DNA from: Rhodospirillales bacterium
Lineage (GTDB): Bacteria; Pseudomonadota; Alphaproteobacteria; Micavibrionales; Micavibrionaceae
NCBI GenBank assembly: GCA_020638365.1
Contig: JACKIQ010000001.1
Span: forward strand, 186,001 to 250,000
DNA: 64,000 nt
Reading direction: 5' to 3'
Part shown: positions 43,479 to 51,144 of the stretch, piece after piece
Position numbering within the stretch: the stretch's first letter is position 1
How the letters are laid out: the number at the start of each line of letters is the position of its first letter
The notes under the pieces: model-generated
What the model was told of the DNA's origin: nothing
Database searches by the model: none
Seen by the model: the letters and a program-made list of their open reading frames with translations, nothing else
Position numbers and translations under genes: made by a program

Positions 43479-43615
43479 CTTTTTTTTGTCTCCTGTCCAA
43501 GAATACCCTTTACGCCAGTGGCAATTCCATAAAAAAACACCTTACCCTCACCTTTTTTGCCCCCTGAAGACATCTCAGGGGAAATCGGCCAAGTAGTACA
43601 AAAGAGGCTCGCCTT

Positions 43616-44023
43616 TCAGGCGTCAAGCTGGACTTCGCGGAATTGGGAATGCGGGATGCCGCCGACCGTAATGGTGTAGGATACATAGTCCGCGGCTTTC
43701 TTGGCATCGACATAATCATAGGAGAACCGGGATCCGTTTTCCAACTGGAACTGGCGGAAATCCCCGGAACTGCCCGCAATTATCGCAACCTCTTCATCTG
43801 CAAGCATAATCTGGAGGTTCCGGCGGGTACAAAATTCTCTCACAAGCGCATGGAACGCCGCCTCGGTTATGCCGCTTTTATAATTCCGGCGGCGGCGGGA
43901 ACCAAAAACATAGGGGTCATCCTGAAAAAAGAAATTTCCCAATATTATAAAATTCCTGTGCCCTGATTTTTTCAGGGTTTCAGGATCAAAATCTTCGAAT
44001 CCCGGAATATTTCTGAATCTCAT
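43616..44023 (-). CDS. 135-aa accessory protein, paralogue of the gene at 43059
   Basis: Shares with the next gene ITEAAFHALVRE, QIMLADEEVAIIAGSS, GSRFSYDYVDAKKAADYVSYT in the same order and spacing, with a different N-terminus (RFRNIPGFEDFDPETLKKSGHR). The pair comes from a tandem duplication that is now highly diverged. The genes are more AT-rich than the structural genes. Function unknown. Confidence 0.65.
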   Translation of the reverse strand: MRFRNIPGFEDFDPETLKKSGHRNFIILGNFFFQDDPYVFGSRRRRNYKSGITEAAFHALVREFCTRRNLQIMLADEEVAIIAGSSGDFRQFQLENGSRFSYDYVDAKKAADYVSYTITVGGIPHSQFREVQLDA

Positions 44024-44083
44024 TCCTTCGCGGTCTCCCTTTCTGGCATAAAAATGCGGAGGTCCCCGTTCTTATATCAGCGA

Positions 44084-44113
44084 ATTGTAATAAAAAAGAA
44101 AGTCGAGCGTCAA
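44084..44113 (-). promoter_or_regulatory. Sigma-70 promoter of the paralogue pair
   Basis: On the minus strand TTGACG (44113-44108), 18-base spacer, TACAAT (44089-44084), about 60 bases before the start at 44023. It lies in an AT-rich 158-base gap. A private promoter together with the terminator at 43007 supports an independently expressed accessory unit. Confidence 0.6.
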
Positions 44114-44181
44114 TTATAATTTTCTAAATTACCACAATATTTCGTTGGTAAAAACTCCCGCTTTCTTTTTTCCACCAGATT

Positions 44182-44688
44182 TTAGAATAATTGTCTTGCC
44201 AGTCTCTGGCGCTCGGCAAGCTGTGTGCGCTGCAGCACATTTAACGCCCTGCTTTGTGAAATATTCTGATCAAGCGCCGTGGAACGGAGCGCATCAAGTT
44301 CCTCTCGCCTTAGCCTTTCTTCATCCGATTCGTCGAAGAGGCCGAGAAGCACGGCCTGAGAAGATCCGGAAGCGCTTCCTACACCTTGGGACCCGAAGCT
44401 CGCGCGCTGGCGTGAGACGGCGCGGCGGAGTGCCTGCTTGCGCTGTTCTTCGGCCTGTTGCGTATTCAGCGCGATTTGTTGACGCTCCAGCGCGGCGCGT
44501 TCTTCGAGCTGTTTTTGCTGAAGGTTCTGCTGTCGCTTGAGTTGATCGAGGGCGAGCGCGTCCTGCTTTTCCTGCCGGCTGTTGCCGATGCCGGCGATCG
44601 TCTGCACACCTCCGAGGACGGCGGTTCCGGCGGTAACGGCGCTGCCGATCGTGCCGAGCAGCGAGATGACGGGTGTGAGTGCGGCCAT
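44182..44688 (-). CDS. Phage virion-associated helical protein, 168 aa
   Basis: A hydrophobic, Gly-rich N-terminal segment (PVISLLGTIGSAVTAGTAVLGGVQTIAGIG) is followed by a long Gln/Arg-rich coiled coil (KRQQNLQQKQLEERAALERQQIALN) and RRAVSRQRASFGSQGVGSASGSSQAVL. This layout, between tail tube B and the fibre, matches small internal/ejection-type proteins of podoviruses. It is the only candidate for such a protein here; the large internal core proteins are missing. Confidence 0.65.
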   Translation of the reverse strand: MAALTPVISLLGTIGSAVTAGTAVLGGVQTIAGIGNSRQEKQDALALDQLKRQQNLQQKQLEERAALERQQIALNTQQAEEQRKQALRRAVSRQRASFGSQGVGSASGSSQAVLLGLFDESDEERLRREELDALRSTALDQNISQSRALNVLQRTQLAERQRLARQLF

Positions 44689-44832
44689 GTTGGGTTTCCT
44701 TTTCTATTTCAAATCTACGGAAAATTATTTTTAGGGCATACGGGCATATTCTTTATTTCTGCTCCTGCCTTGACAGAGCGATCCAAGCGTTTTTAGCATC
44801 TTCTCATGCGGCGGATTCAGATTTTCGCGTTT

Positions 44833-45027
44833 TTAGTTTTCCTTCTTTCCGTCTGCGGGTGCGCGGGGAAAACAGGACCGGTCGCCGGGTTCGATAAACT
44901 CTTCATCGCGTAAATCGCCAAGGGTGTCGAGGAACACGCGCTTCTTTTCCGGGTCTTTGGCTATGGCGCGAAGATTGTTGCCCACGCGGCCATTCAGCCG
45001 CAAACCCTCTGCGATATGTTCGAACAC
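44833..45027 (-). CDS. Small phage protein, 64 aa
   Basis: GTG start at 45027 with AAAAAAGGAAACGAA upstream, 13 bases after the tail tube B stop. A basic/acidic alternating sequence (LRLNGRVGNNLRAIAKDPEKKRVFLDTLGDLRDEEFIEPG shortened to its core LRAIAKDPEKKRVFL). No family recognised. Tight spacing and good ribosome site support translation. The 144 bases after it hold no further gene. Confidence 0.5.
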   Translation of the reverse strand: MFEHIAEGLRLNGRVGNNLRAIAKDPEKKRVFLDTLGDLRDEEFIEPGDRSCFPRAPADGKKEN

Positions 45028-45040
45028 TTCGTTTCCTTTT

Positions 45041-46939
45041 TTAATCGTTGACTTTCAATTCCGTGGTGACGGAGAGCAGTTCGAAGGGCAGCGGCGCGGA
45101 TTGTTCGATGCGCCAGAGCGGTTTCGTGCCGTCCTTCTGCCAGCCGAGCGCGCGGATTTTTATATCCCCGCTGACCAGCGGCGCGGGTTCGTCGAGAATT
45201 TCGTCTTCGCCGAACTGGCGGAGCGTGATGTCCTTTAACCCCTGCCCGGTATCAAGGCGCAGGGCCGCGGTGTTATTGACCCGGAAAATGCCGCGCACGA
45301 GGCGGAGTTTTCTGCCCGCGCCGACCGCGCCGATTTCGTTTGGCGGCAACGGTTCCACGATATGGGTGAAGGGCAGACCGATTTCCACGGCGCTGGCCGG
45401 TTCGGCGAGCGTGACAGCGCCGCCTGTGACAGTATGGTCGGCGAGGACAGCGCCGTCGGCCTTTACGCTGACGGTTCGTCCTTCGAGATGATCAAGGCCG
45501 GACCAGACGGTCGTGGGGCTGCCCGCTTCGCCGGCGAGGGCGGAGTCGAGGTGCAGGTTCGGGTCGAATAATTCAATCAGGTAATCCCCTGCCCGCTCGA
45601 TGAGCATATAGACTTCATCGCCGACGACAGACACGGACTTCACGTTGCCGTCGGTTTCGTGCTGCGTCCAGGCGGAGACGGACTCGGCGCGGAAGACAGT
45701 GAGCGTCGCGAATTTTCCGTCGGCGCGAACTACGAAGAGCAAGCGGTTGCGCTGGTCGTAATCCTGATCCACCGGATCGATAATGATATGGCGCGAGAGG
45801 AGCGCGAGGTCGGTGGAGGTATAGGCCTGCTCCAGATCGGTATAGATAAACTCGTGGATCTCGCTTTTGTTTCTGGCGACGTAGAGCGTGGCGCCGTCGA
45901 CGTTGAGCGGCGGGATGTAGCGGTCAATCACGGAACCTGTTCGCGTCTGCCTCCTGATCTGCACCGCGCTTGGTGTCAACGGGTCGCCGGTGACCATCCA
46001 TTCTGCGCCGCTGGTGAAAACCTGTAAGTGGCGCGATGAAAACACGCCGCGGATCGCGTTGACCTGATCGGAGAGGATGGCGAACTCGATCGCCTCGTCC
46101 TCCAGCCCGGTGCCGAGGTCAAAGTTGAACAGGTCGCCAGATTTGGAAAACCAGAGGCGGTTGGGCAGATCTCGGCTGCCGCCAATCACCAATCTGTCCT
46201 GATGGAAGGCGACGGTGACGGGATAGCCGCGCACGGGTGAGAATGCCTGTTCCTGCCAGTCGATGGTTGCGTCCGTTCCGGTTAAGTCTTCTATGACATC
46301 GGCGGTGACGACGGTTGGCGAGTCGAAATCGGTAATCAGCACTTCCTTGCCGCCGACGCGCAGGCGCGTATTCTCGTGCCCCGCTTCGAAGATAGAAGCA
46401 GAGGCGGTCAGGCTGATGCTACCGGTCGTCGCGCTGGGGGTCAATGTGACTTCCGAATCCGCGAACTTATAATAAGGCTGATGCACGACATTATTGTCCG
46501 TGAAGAACGACCAGTCGGAGAGTGTCCATGTGCCGCCGCTTCCGCGCGTGAGTTTTTTGGGCGGCACGTCGGGGTGGACGAGCAGCAACGTATCGGCGCT
46601 TTGCGTCCAGGCGATTTGCGGGATCTGCGCTTCCTCCCACGGTGCGGGAATGGTTGCGACCTTCAGCCCGCCCGTATACACGTCAATCTGCAAATCCGTC
46701 AGCAGCAGCAGCGCGGTTTGTTCCGTGTTGAATTCAAAGGCAATCAATTTGCCCGCGCCCGGTGCTGTGTCGATATAGCCGAGGCCGAAGCGGCGGCGCA
46801 CCCCGCCCGTGGGGTTGATGAACACATTGCGGAGCGTGAGCGCGCCGTTATCGTAAGCGCGCAGATCGCCGCGGCCCAGCAGCTCGCGCGAGACTTCGCC
46901 CGCCGTGAAGGTGGTTTTCATTTCGGTGATGCGTGTCAT
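45041..46939 (-). CDS. Tail tubular protein B-like (podovirus nozzle protein)
   Basis: 632 residues. N-terminal KTTFTAGEVSRELLGRGDLRAYDNGALTLRNVFINPTGGVRRRFG is the usual opening, cited here only in part (TAGEVS, NPTGGVRRR). The middle is beta-rich, with FHQDRLVIGGSRDLPNRLWFSKSGDLFNF typical of T7 gp12-like/nozzle proteins. AAGGAAGAAAGC precedes the ATG. It forms the distal tail tube below tail tube A and above the fibres. A terminator at 46962 separates it from the NADAR gene. Confidence 0.87.
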   Translation of the reverse strand: MTRITEMKTTFTAGEVSRELLGRGDLRAYDNGALTLRNVFINPTGGVRRRFGLGYIDTAPGAGKLIAFEFNTEQTALLLLTDLQIDVYTGGLKVATIPAPWEEAQIPQIAWTQSADTLLLVHPDVPPKKLTRGSGGTWTLSDWSFFTDNNVVHQPYYKFADSEVTLTPSATTGSISLTASASIFEAGHENTRLRVGGKEVLITDFDSPTVVTADVIEDLTGTDATIDWQEQAFSPVRGYPVTVAFHQDRLVIGGSRDLPNRLWFSKSGDLFNFDLGTGLEDEAIEFAILSDQVNAIRGVFSSRHLQVFTSGAEWMVTGDPLTPSAVQIRRQTRTGSVIDRYIPPLNVDGATLYVARNKSEIHEFIYTDLEQAYTSTDLALLSRHIIIDPVDQDYDQRNRLLFVVRADGKFATLTVFRAESVSAWTQHETDGNVKSVSVVGDEVYMLIERAGDYLIELFDPNLHLDSALAGEAGSPTTVWSGLDHLEGRTVSVKADGAVLADHTVTGGAVTLAEPASAVEIGLPFTHIVEPLPPNEIGAVGAGRKLRLVRGIFRVNNTAALRLDTGQGLKDITLRQFGEDEILDEPAPLVSGDIKIRALGWQKDGTKPLWRIEQSAPLPFELLSVTTELKVND

Positions 46940-46961
46940 GCTTTCTTCCTTTTTCGGGCAT

Positions 46962-46985
46962 AAAAAAACCGCCCGATGGGGGCGG
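46962..46985 (-). terminator. Intrinsic terminator after the NADAR gene
   Basis: On the minus strand CCGCCC / GGGCGG stem (46969-46985), 5-base loop, followed by seven T (46968-46962). It lies between the NADAR gene and tail tube B, so tail tube B needs read-through or its own start. Confidence 0.85.
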
Positions 46986-47017
46986 CCTGAAGTAATATTT
47001 TTCTGTAAGCAGGATAT

Positions 47018-47578
47018 TCATTGTTTTCTCAATTTTCGCCTTACCTCCATCAAGGCAAAGCCTAAGAGATTCTCGCCGGGCCAGTGCTCCGGATTTTCAA
47101 TATGTTGGTCGTTCTCTGCCAGCCCACATCCCCATATTCTATCTCTCGGGCTGGATTCGACCAAAATACGATCGCCTGTTTTGAGTAAAAACTCGCCTAG
47201 CGAGATATTTTGAGAAAACTTTTCAATGTTCCCTCTAATCACGATACCCAGTTTATGTTTATCCCATTTTTCCTGACTAAATCCTGTAATTTCACGACCT
47301 AACGCTTTTGCTTTTCCGGGATTGTCAGCGCTTAAAATCTCCTGCATTTTCTCGATATCTCCAAAAATCTTTGCTTTTTCCGCCATCATAAAATGTTCTG
47401 CGGTTAGGTAAGTTCTGCCTTCTATGCAGAATGACGATGGATACCATTGGCTTAGACAGGCTTTCGTAACATGCGTAGCGTTCTGCTCATGGCTCCAGAA
47501 ACATAAGAACTTGAAAATTTGCCCCTCTCCAAGCGCGGAAATCAGATCACTTTTGCTTATCGGCAGTGGCTTTTGCAT
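47018..47578 (-). CDS. NADAR family protein (possible ADP-ribosyl-guanine glycosidase) inserted between tail genes
   Basis: 186 residues with the NADAR pattern: FKFLCFWSHEQNATHVTKACLSQWYPSSF (region cited by FWSHE and QWYPSSF), TYLTAEHFMMAEKAKIFGD, GREITGFSQEKWDKHK, RGNIEKFSQN, LLKTGDRILVESSPRDRIWGCGL and PGENLLGFALMEVR. Relatives act on ADP-ribose or N-glycosidic bonds: YbiA in riboflavin-intermediate clearance, and NADAR antitoxins that remove ADP-ribose from guanine in DNA in DarT1 systems. The gene is AT-rich, lies between tail tubes A and B and has its own terminator. As a phage moron it could undo DNA ADP-ribosylation by host defence (inference). Confidence 0.85.
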   Translation of the reverse strand: MQKPLPISKSDLISALGEGQIFKFLCFWSHEQNATHVTKACLSQWYPSSFCIEGRTYLTAEHFMMAEKAKIFGDIEKMQEILSADNPGKAKALGREITGFSQEKWDKHKLGIVIRGNIEKFSQNISLGEFLLKTGDRILVESSPRDRIWGCGLAENDQHIENPEHWPGENLLGFALMEVRRKLRKQ

Positions 47579-47622
47579 TTCTCAGCGATAACAAACCCTT
47601 TTTGATCCTACAAGAACTTCTC

Positions 47623-48192
47623 CTAATCCCGCACCGTCACAAGAGTGAAATCCTCGATACGGCCGGGGGTGTCTTGTTGCGCGTCGATCTGCCGTGCTCT
47701 TTGAAACTCCTGCTCAGCGAGGCGGAAGAGCGCTTCGGCGCGGGAGGTGCTTTCGGTGACGGGGATGCAGAACTCGGCGGCGAGGCGGGTGATGAGCGCC
47801 TGATCGAAATACGGGGGGAAAGATTCCTCCTCCGGCCTGAAGATATAGGTCAGGGTCACGGCGCTTTCGTTGGTGTGGATCGCGCCGGCGGCGATGCGGT
47901 AATTCACGCCGCGCCCGCGCTGGCCGCTGCCGAGGGACAAGGCGCGGAGGAAATCGGAGGGGAGCGCGAAGGCGTTGGCGTAATCGGCGACGGGGGGCGT
48001 CGAGAGAAGGGTCAGCGCGGCCTGCCCGCTCGCGAAGCTCCAGGCATAGGCGGAGAGCAGAGCGTCGCACACGGGGCGGAAGAGCGCGCCCGCGATTTCG
48101 GACTCGGCGGTGCCGTCGGCGAAGGATGTGATGGGCGCGGCGCCGATGCGGATGAGCGCGCGCGAACACAGGGCAATATCGGATAGTGCCAT
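47623..48192 (-). CDS. Tail tubular protein A-like
   Basis: 189 residues, mainly helical: SDIALCSRALIRIGAAPITSF, LFRPVCDALLSAYAWSFASG, TYIFRPEEESFPPYFDQALITRLAAEF. This is the gp11/adaptor-type protein that joins portal and nozzle in short-tailed phages. The first line of the family (LIRIGAAPITSF...) is well kept. It normally lies directly before tail tube B; here the NADAR gene separates them. Confidence 0.87.
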   Translation of the reverse strand: MALSDIALCSRALIRIGAAPITSFADGTAESEIAGALFRPVCDALLSAYAWSFASGQAALTLLSTPPVADYANAFALPSDFLRALSLGSGQRGRGVNYRIAAGAIHTNESAVTLTYIFRPEEESFPPYFDQALITRLAAEFCIPVTESTSRAEALFRLAEQEFQRARQIDAQQDTPGRIEDFTLVTVRD

Positions 48193-48264
48193 GGGAGTCT
48201 CCTGAATTTTTGGATTGTTAAGTGTTTTATTTTAAAGGGCCGCCAGAGGCATTTTTGAGCAGTA

Positions 48265-48639
48265 CTAATTCTTAATCTGAGCTAAAAGTCGCCGAAATTC
48301 TTCTAAAAGCGACTGCATTTCTTCCAGTTGTGCCCCTGTTCGTGTGTGAAACTCACGCACATCAAGACCTTTGCATGTTTGGTTTAATGAGTTGGTAATA
48401 ATCATGACTTCCTCATTCGTGAAGTCCATGATGAAATATGTTCCAGGTTCTTTTATTTCGTAGTTGAACTTATTTATCAGTAACGATCTTATTTTCTCTC
48501 TGGTAAACCCTACAATATTTTCATAGTTCGATATGTGCATACCGTTACATGTTTCATTCAGGGCGTTATTGGCCGTTGTCCGCTCATGTCTGGAGAAAGA
48601 TATCTTTATGTGATTGTGACGAATATCAATGATTTTCAT
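48265..48639 (-). CDS. 124-aa protein with an internal duplication
   Basis: Two ~50-residue halves share one pattern: ISFSRHERTTANNALNETCNG and MDFTNEEVMIITNSLNQTCKG, each followed by about 14 residues and a (R/Q)SLL...F..(E/L) end. The common core is F(S/T)xxExxxxxNxLNxTCxG. AT-rich, unlike the phage structural genes. No family recognised; an accessory gene of the cluster. Confidence 0.6.
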   Translation of the reverse strand: MKIIDIRHNHIKISFSRHERTTANNALNETCNGMHISNYENIVGFTREKIRSLLINKFNYEIKEPGTYFIMDFTNEEVMIITNSLNQTCKGLDVREFHTRTGAQLEEMQSLLEEFRRLLAQIKN

Positions 48640-48659
48640 TTGTTTTTTTGCAGTCGAAT

Positions 48660-48855
48660 TTATTCTTCGTATTCACAGACGTTCTTTTCGTAGTTCCAGC
48701 CGCCTCCGAAATCGAGACATTCATCTATTTGTAAAAAATACGGGCTGAACCCTGCTAATGCCCACAATACAAACACATAAAGGCAAAATCAGGCCCATTA
48801 CGCCAAAGATTAAAATCCAGAGCGAAGTGTTGAGCCAAATAATGAATTCTTTCAT
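48660..48855 (-). pseudogene. Small membrane protein gene with apparent frameshift
   Basis: An ATG at 48855 opens a hydrophobic frame (MKEFIIWLNTSLWILIFGVM) that ends at 48721. In the +1 frame a sensible C-terminus continues: FSPYFLQIDECLDFGG, then WNYEKNVCEYEE, ending at 48660. The CLDxGGxWNYExxxC motif is frequent at the end of small single-helix membrane proteins. One base gained or lost near 48776-48795 would join them into a single ~64-aa protein. Alternatively the second frame starts at GTG 48776 (38 aa) without a ribosome site. Confidence 0.5.
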
Positions 48856-48891
48856 TCTTGTAGTTTACCAGAATGTCCTTGAAAGGAAAGG

Positions 48892-49028
48892 TGCAGCCCG
48901 CCCGCAAAGGGATCCACGGGCAGGCTGCATAATGGAAGAGGGTGTGCAGCCTCTGCGTTCGGTAACAACAGAGGCTGCAACTTTTAAAAAGATGCGTGGC
49001 CCCGACCCGTTTAAAGGTCGGAGCCACG
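48892..49028 (-). repeat. Three tandem GC-rich hairpins downstream of the capsid unit
   Basis: Stem 1: 48892-48904 with 48917-48929 (13 bp, one mismatch). Stem 2: 48945-48955 with 48969-48979 (11 bp, perfect). Stem 3: 48995-49007 with 49016-49028 (13 bp, one mismatch). Read on the minus strand each is followed by a pyrimidine-rich stretch (CATCTTTTT, CACCCTCTTCC, CACCTTTCCTTT). They probably end or process the capsid transcript. The adjoining 49029-49202 is GC-rich without a supported gene. Confidence 0.7.
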
Positions 49029-49202
49029 CGGGGGCGTCGATAGGGTCCGGGCGCGGGGTGTGGCCGCGGCTTTTCCGGCTTCCTTCGGGCGAGCGCCGCA
49101 GCGATGAGGAGGAACGGGCGCTCAAGCCCACGCCGCCATTCTCTCCGGGGAAAGGGGCCGGAGCATTTGGCTGGACCCGCCCTGCTCTTTTCTCTTGCGA
49201 GA

Positions 49203-49442
49203 TTAAGAGTAGGCGGTGATGGCGACGGTGGTGCCGTTATTGCTGGTCACGACATAAAATGTCGTGTCCGGCGTGCCGTCCGTATCGACGTTGGCGATGA
49301 TCAGATCGTTCACGCGCAGCATATCAACGGCCTTGTTGAAATAGCCTGCGGTTATGACCGAACTGTCGATGGTGGTGTAATGCCAGAGCGTGAAGTTGTT
49401 GGCGTAGGCCAGCACGCTGAGGTCCGATGCGGTAAAAGCCAT
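49203..49442 (-). CDS. Small beta-rich phage head protein, probable decoration protein
   Basis: 79 residues: FTASDLSVLAYANNFTLWHYTT, YFNKAVDMLRVNDLIIANV, TTFYVVTSNNGTTVAITAYS. Beta-rich and without charge clusters. It lies 37 bases after the capsid gene, as head-decoration proteins do. No family name was assigned; the role is inferred from position. Confidence 0.6.
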   Translation of the reverse strand: MAFTASDLSVLAYANNFTLWHYTTIDSSVITAGYFNKAVDMLRVNDLIIANVDTDGTPDTTFYVVTSNNGTTVAITAYS

Positions 49443-49479
49443 GGGAGTGCTCCTTTATCTTTCTGTCATGTTTTCGGGA

Positions 49480-50313
49480 TTAGTCGGGCGTCTCATCGCA
49501 CTGGATGGTAACGATGCCGCTTTCGTCGATCAGGCCCGCGCCCTGGCTCATCATGTTATTGACGAAGTGGGCGGCGCGGTCGCCGTGCCAGGTGATGTCG
49601 GTCTTGACGTCGCTGGCGGCGGCGTGGCCTACGGCGGTGCGGTGATAATAGAAGCAGGAGCGGATATCGTTCCCGTCGATCGGCAGGCCGGAATGGGGAA
49701 TGAAAATCGTGCCGAGGAACATTTTCGCCTGCGTGATCGTCGCGAAAGGCAAAGCATCCTTGCCGATATAATCGGCGTTGACGAATTCCTCGATCTCCAG
49801 CAGCTCGCTCCACTGTTTCCAGCCGACGATGCAAAAACGCTGGCCGTCGTCGGGCACGTCGTTTTCACCGAAGGTTTCGAAGGCGGAGAGGATTTTATCC
49901 TTGGTCAGGCCGACATTGCCATCAAGCACCGTGTTCGCCGAAGCTGTGGCGAGCGCGCCTATGATCAGTTCATCGGTCTTGCGGCCCAGCGCGTTCGCGC
50001 CGGCGTTGGCTATTACCTGCCGCTCGTCGATGTTGGTCTTGAGTTCGTCGAGACGGTCGACCCAGTCGCCCGCGTAATAATCCTGCAGCACGACCTCGAT
50101 GTTGGAGTGATCGAGATTCATGACCGGGACCATGCCGTGGGTGGATTTGGTGGAGGCGGTTCCTTTTCCGACTTTCTGGAATATCGCGGAACTGCCGTTG
50201 ACGTTGCCGATGGTGCGGACGGTGTTGCGGAGCTTTGAGCCCTGCCGTTGATAGGCTTCATGCACTTCGCGTTCGAACTGCTTGATGAAGGCCTGGTCGA
50301 GAGTTGTAGACAT
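49480..50313 (-). CDS. Podovirus major capsid protein
   Basis: 277 residues: AFIKQFEREVHEAYQRQGSKLRNTVR at the N-terminus (helical arm), VLQDYYAGDWVDRLDELKTN, ANALGRKTDELIIGAL, RFCIVGWKQWSELL and FYYHRTAVGHAA (HK97-type core). Similar in type to capsid proteins of the Bordetella BPP-1 and Rhizobium podovirus groups. It is transcribed from its own strong promoter at 50514-50542. Confidence 0.87.
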   Translation of the reverse strand: MSTTLDQAFIKQFEREVHEAYQRQGSKLRNTVRTIGNVNGSSAIFQKVGKGTASTKSTHGMVPVMNLDHSNIEVVLQDYYAGDWVDRLDELKTNIDERQVIANAGANALGRKTDELIIGALATASANTVLDGNVGLTKDKILSAFETFGENDVPDDGQRFCIVGWKQWSELLEIEEFVNADYIGKDALPFATITQAKMFLGTIFIPHSGLPIDGNDIRSCFYYHRTAVGHAAASDVKTDITWHGDRAAHFVNNMMSQGAGLIDESGIVTIQCDETPD

Positions 50314-50463
50314 TTCAAACCTCTTGTTTTGGGTTGGTGTTTTTGGCTAAACCCCGGTCCGGTTGTCTTGGTTGTTTACGGCAAGGCCAGATGCGCGGAG
50401 GAACGGACGCGCAGGCGCGATTTTTTTGATCGGCGTTGTCTGCGCGGTCCGGGAAAAAAGAAG

Positions 50464-50502
50464 CGCCGGACGCGGCCCATTAAAAAAGGCGCAATTCCGG
50501 CG
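50464..50502 (-). promoter_or_regulatory. 5'-end hairpin of the capsid mRNA leader
   Basis: CGCCGGA (50464-50470) and TCCGGCG (50496-50502) can pair, placing a hairpin right at the 5' end of the transcript expected from the promoter at 50514. Such 5' hairpins often stabilise abundant phage mRNAs. The rest of the 170-base leader to the capsid start holds no gene. Confidence 0.4.
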
Positions 50503-50513
50503 TTGATTTCATC

Positions 50514-50542
50514 ATAATATGAATTTATTCCTAGTATGTCAA
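50514..50542 (-). promoter_or_regulatory. Near-consensus promoter of the capsid gene with palindrome-like spacer
   Basis: On the minus strand TTGACA (50542-50537), 17-base spacer, TATTAT (50519-50514). The spacer includes TAGGAATAAATTCATA (50533-50518), whose TAGGA arm and A/T core match the 16-bp palindrome at 55024 and 58003, while the other arm is degenerate. It drives capsid and decoration protein, located after the scaffold and PilZ genes. Confidence 0.75.
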
Positions 50543-50650
50543 GATAATTCGTGCATAATTTTTGACTTCCTGATAACCCACCCCTTAAGCTCTTGAGGGG
50601 AATCGCGTAGTATATTTCGGTATCATGTAAAAATTGGAGTTTTTTGCCGC

Positions 50651-51040
50651 ATGTTTGGAAAAATTCTGTCCGGTCTTATGTCTTCGTCGAAGGATGACGG
50701 GGATAGTGTTTCTCGGAGGCGTTTCGCGCGCCGTTCGGGGGACAGTTGCGTGACTATTATCAACGGCAAGATCTATCCTGTCGAGAACTGGAGCATGGGC
50801 GGGCTTCTGATCGCGGCGGACGACCGGCTGTTTGCCGTAGAAGAATCGTTTGAAATGACAATGAAGTTCAAGCTGCGCGATTCTATTCTCGATATCTCCC
50901 ACACGGCCAGCGTCGTGCGCAAATCTCAGAGCCGCGTTGCCATGCAATTCAAGCCGATGACGAAAGCGATACGCGATAATTTCCAGCAGGTCGTGGACGA
51001 TTTCGTTTCGCGCAACTTTATCGATTCGCAGCTGACGTAA
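50651..51040 (+). CDS. PilZ domain protein encoded opposite to the phage genes
   Basis: 129 residues. SRRRFARRSGDSCVTIINGKIYPVENWSMGGLLIAAD contains the c-di-GMP-binding RxxxR (RRRFARR) and the (N/D)xSxxG (NWSMGG) motifs at about residues 22-50; the rest is a single beta-barrel. PilZ proteins sense c-di-GMP and act on motility, adhesion or polysaccharide. It is the only plus-strand gene in the structural cluster, inserted between scaffold and capsid, with its own terminator. Confidence 0.88.
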   Translation: MFGKILSGLMSSSKDDGDSVSRRRFARRSGDSCVTIINGKIYPVENWSMGGLLIAADDRLFAVEESFEMTMKFKLRDSILDISHTASVVRKSQSRVAMQFKPMTKAIRDNFQQVVDDFVSRNFIDSQLT

Positions 51041-51052
51041 TTCCTGGCTTCC

Positions 51053-51090
51053 TTAAAAAAGAAGGCCCGCCGGAGCGGGCCTTTGAGGTT
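51053..51090. terminator. Bidirectional terminator between the PilZ and scaffold genes
   Basis: AGGCCCGC (51063-51070) / GCGGGCCT (51075-51082), 4-base loop. The minus-strand side has a T-rich run (TTCTTTTTT); the plus side has TTGAGGTTT. It can end both convergent genes, so the capsid needs the promoter at 50514. Confidence 0.8.
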
Positions 51091-51144
51091 TCATGAGGCA
51101 GTATTCAATGAAAAGTCCGGCGCTTATGCAACGTGGGCTTTTCA

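Noticed and set aside
48865..49131. 88-codon minus-strand frame over the three hairpins
   Set aside because: Arg/Ser/Pro-rich, no ribosome site, and overlaps the stem-loops.
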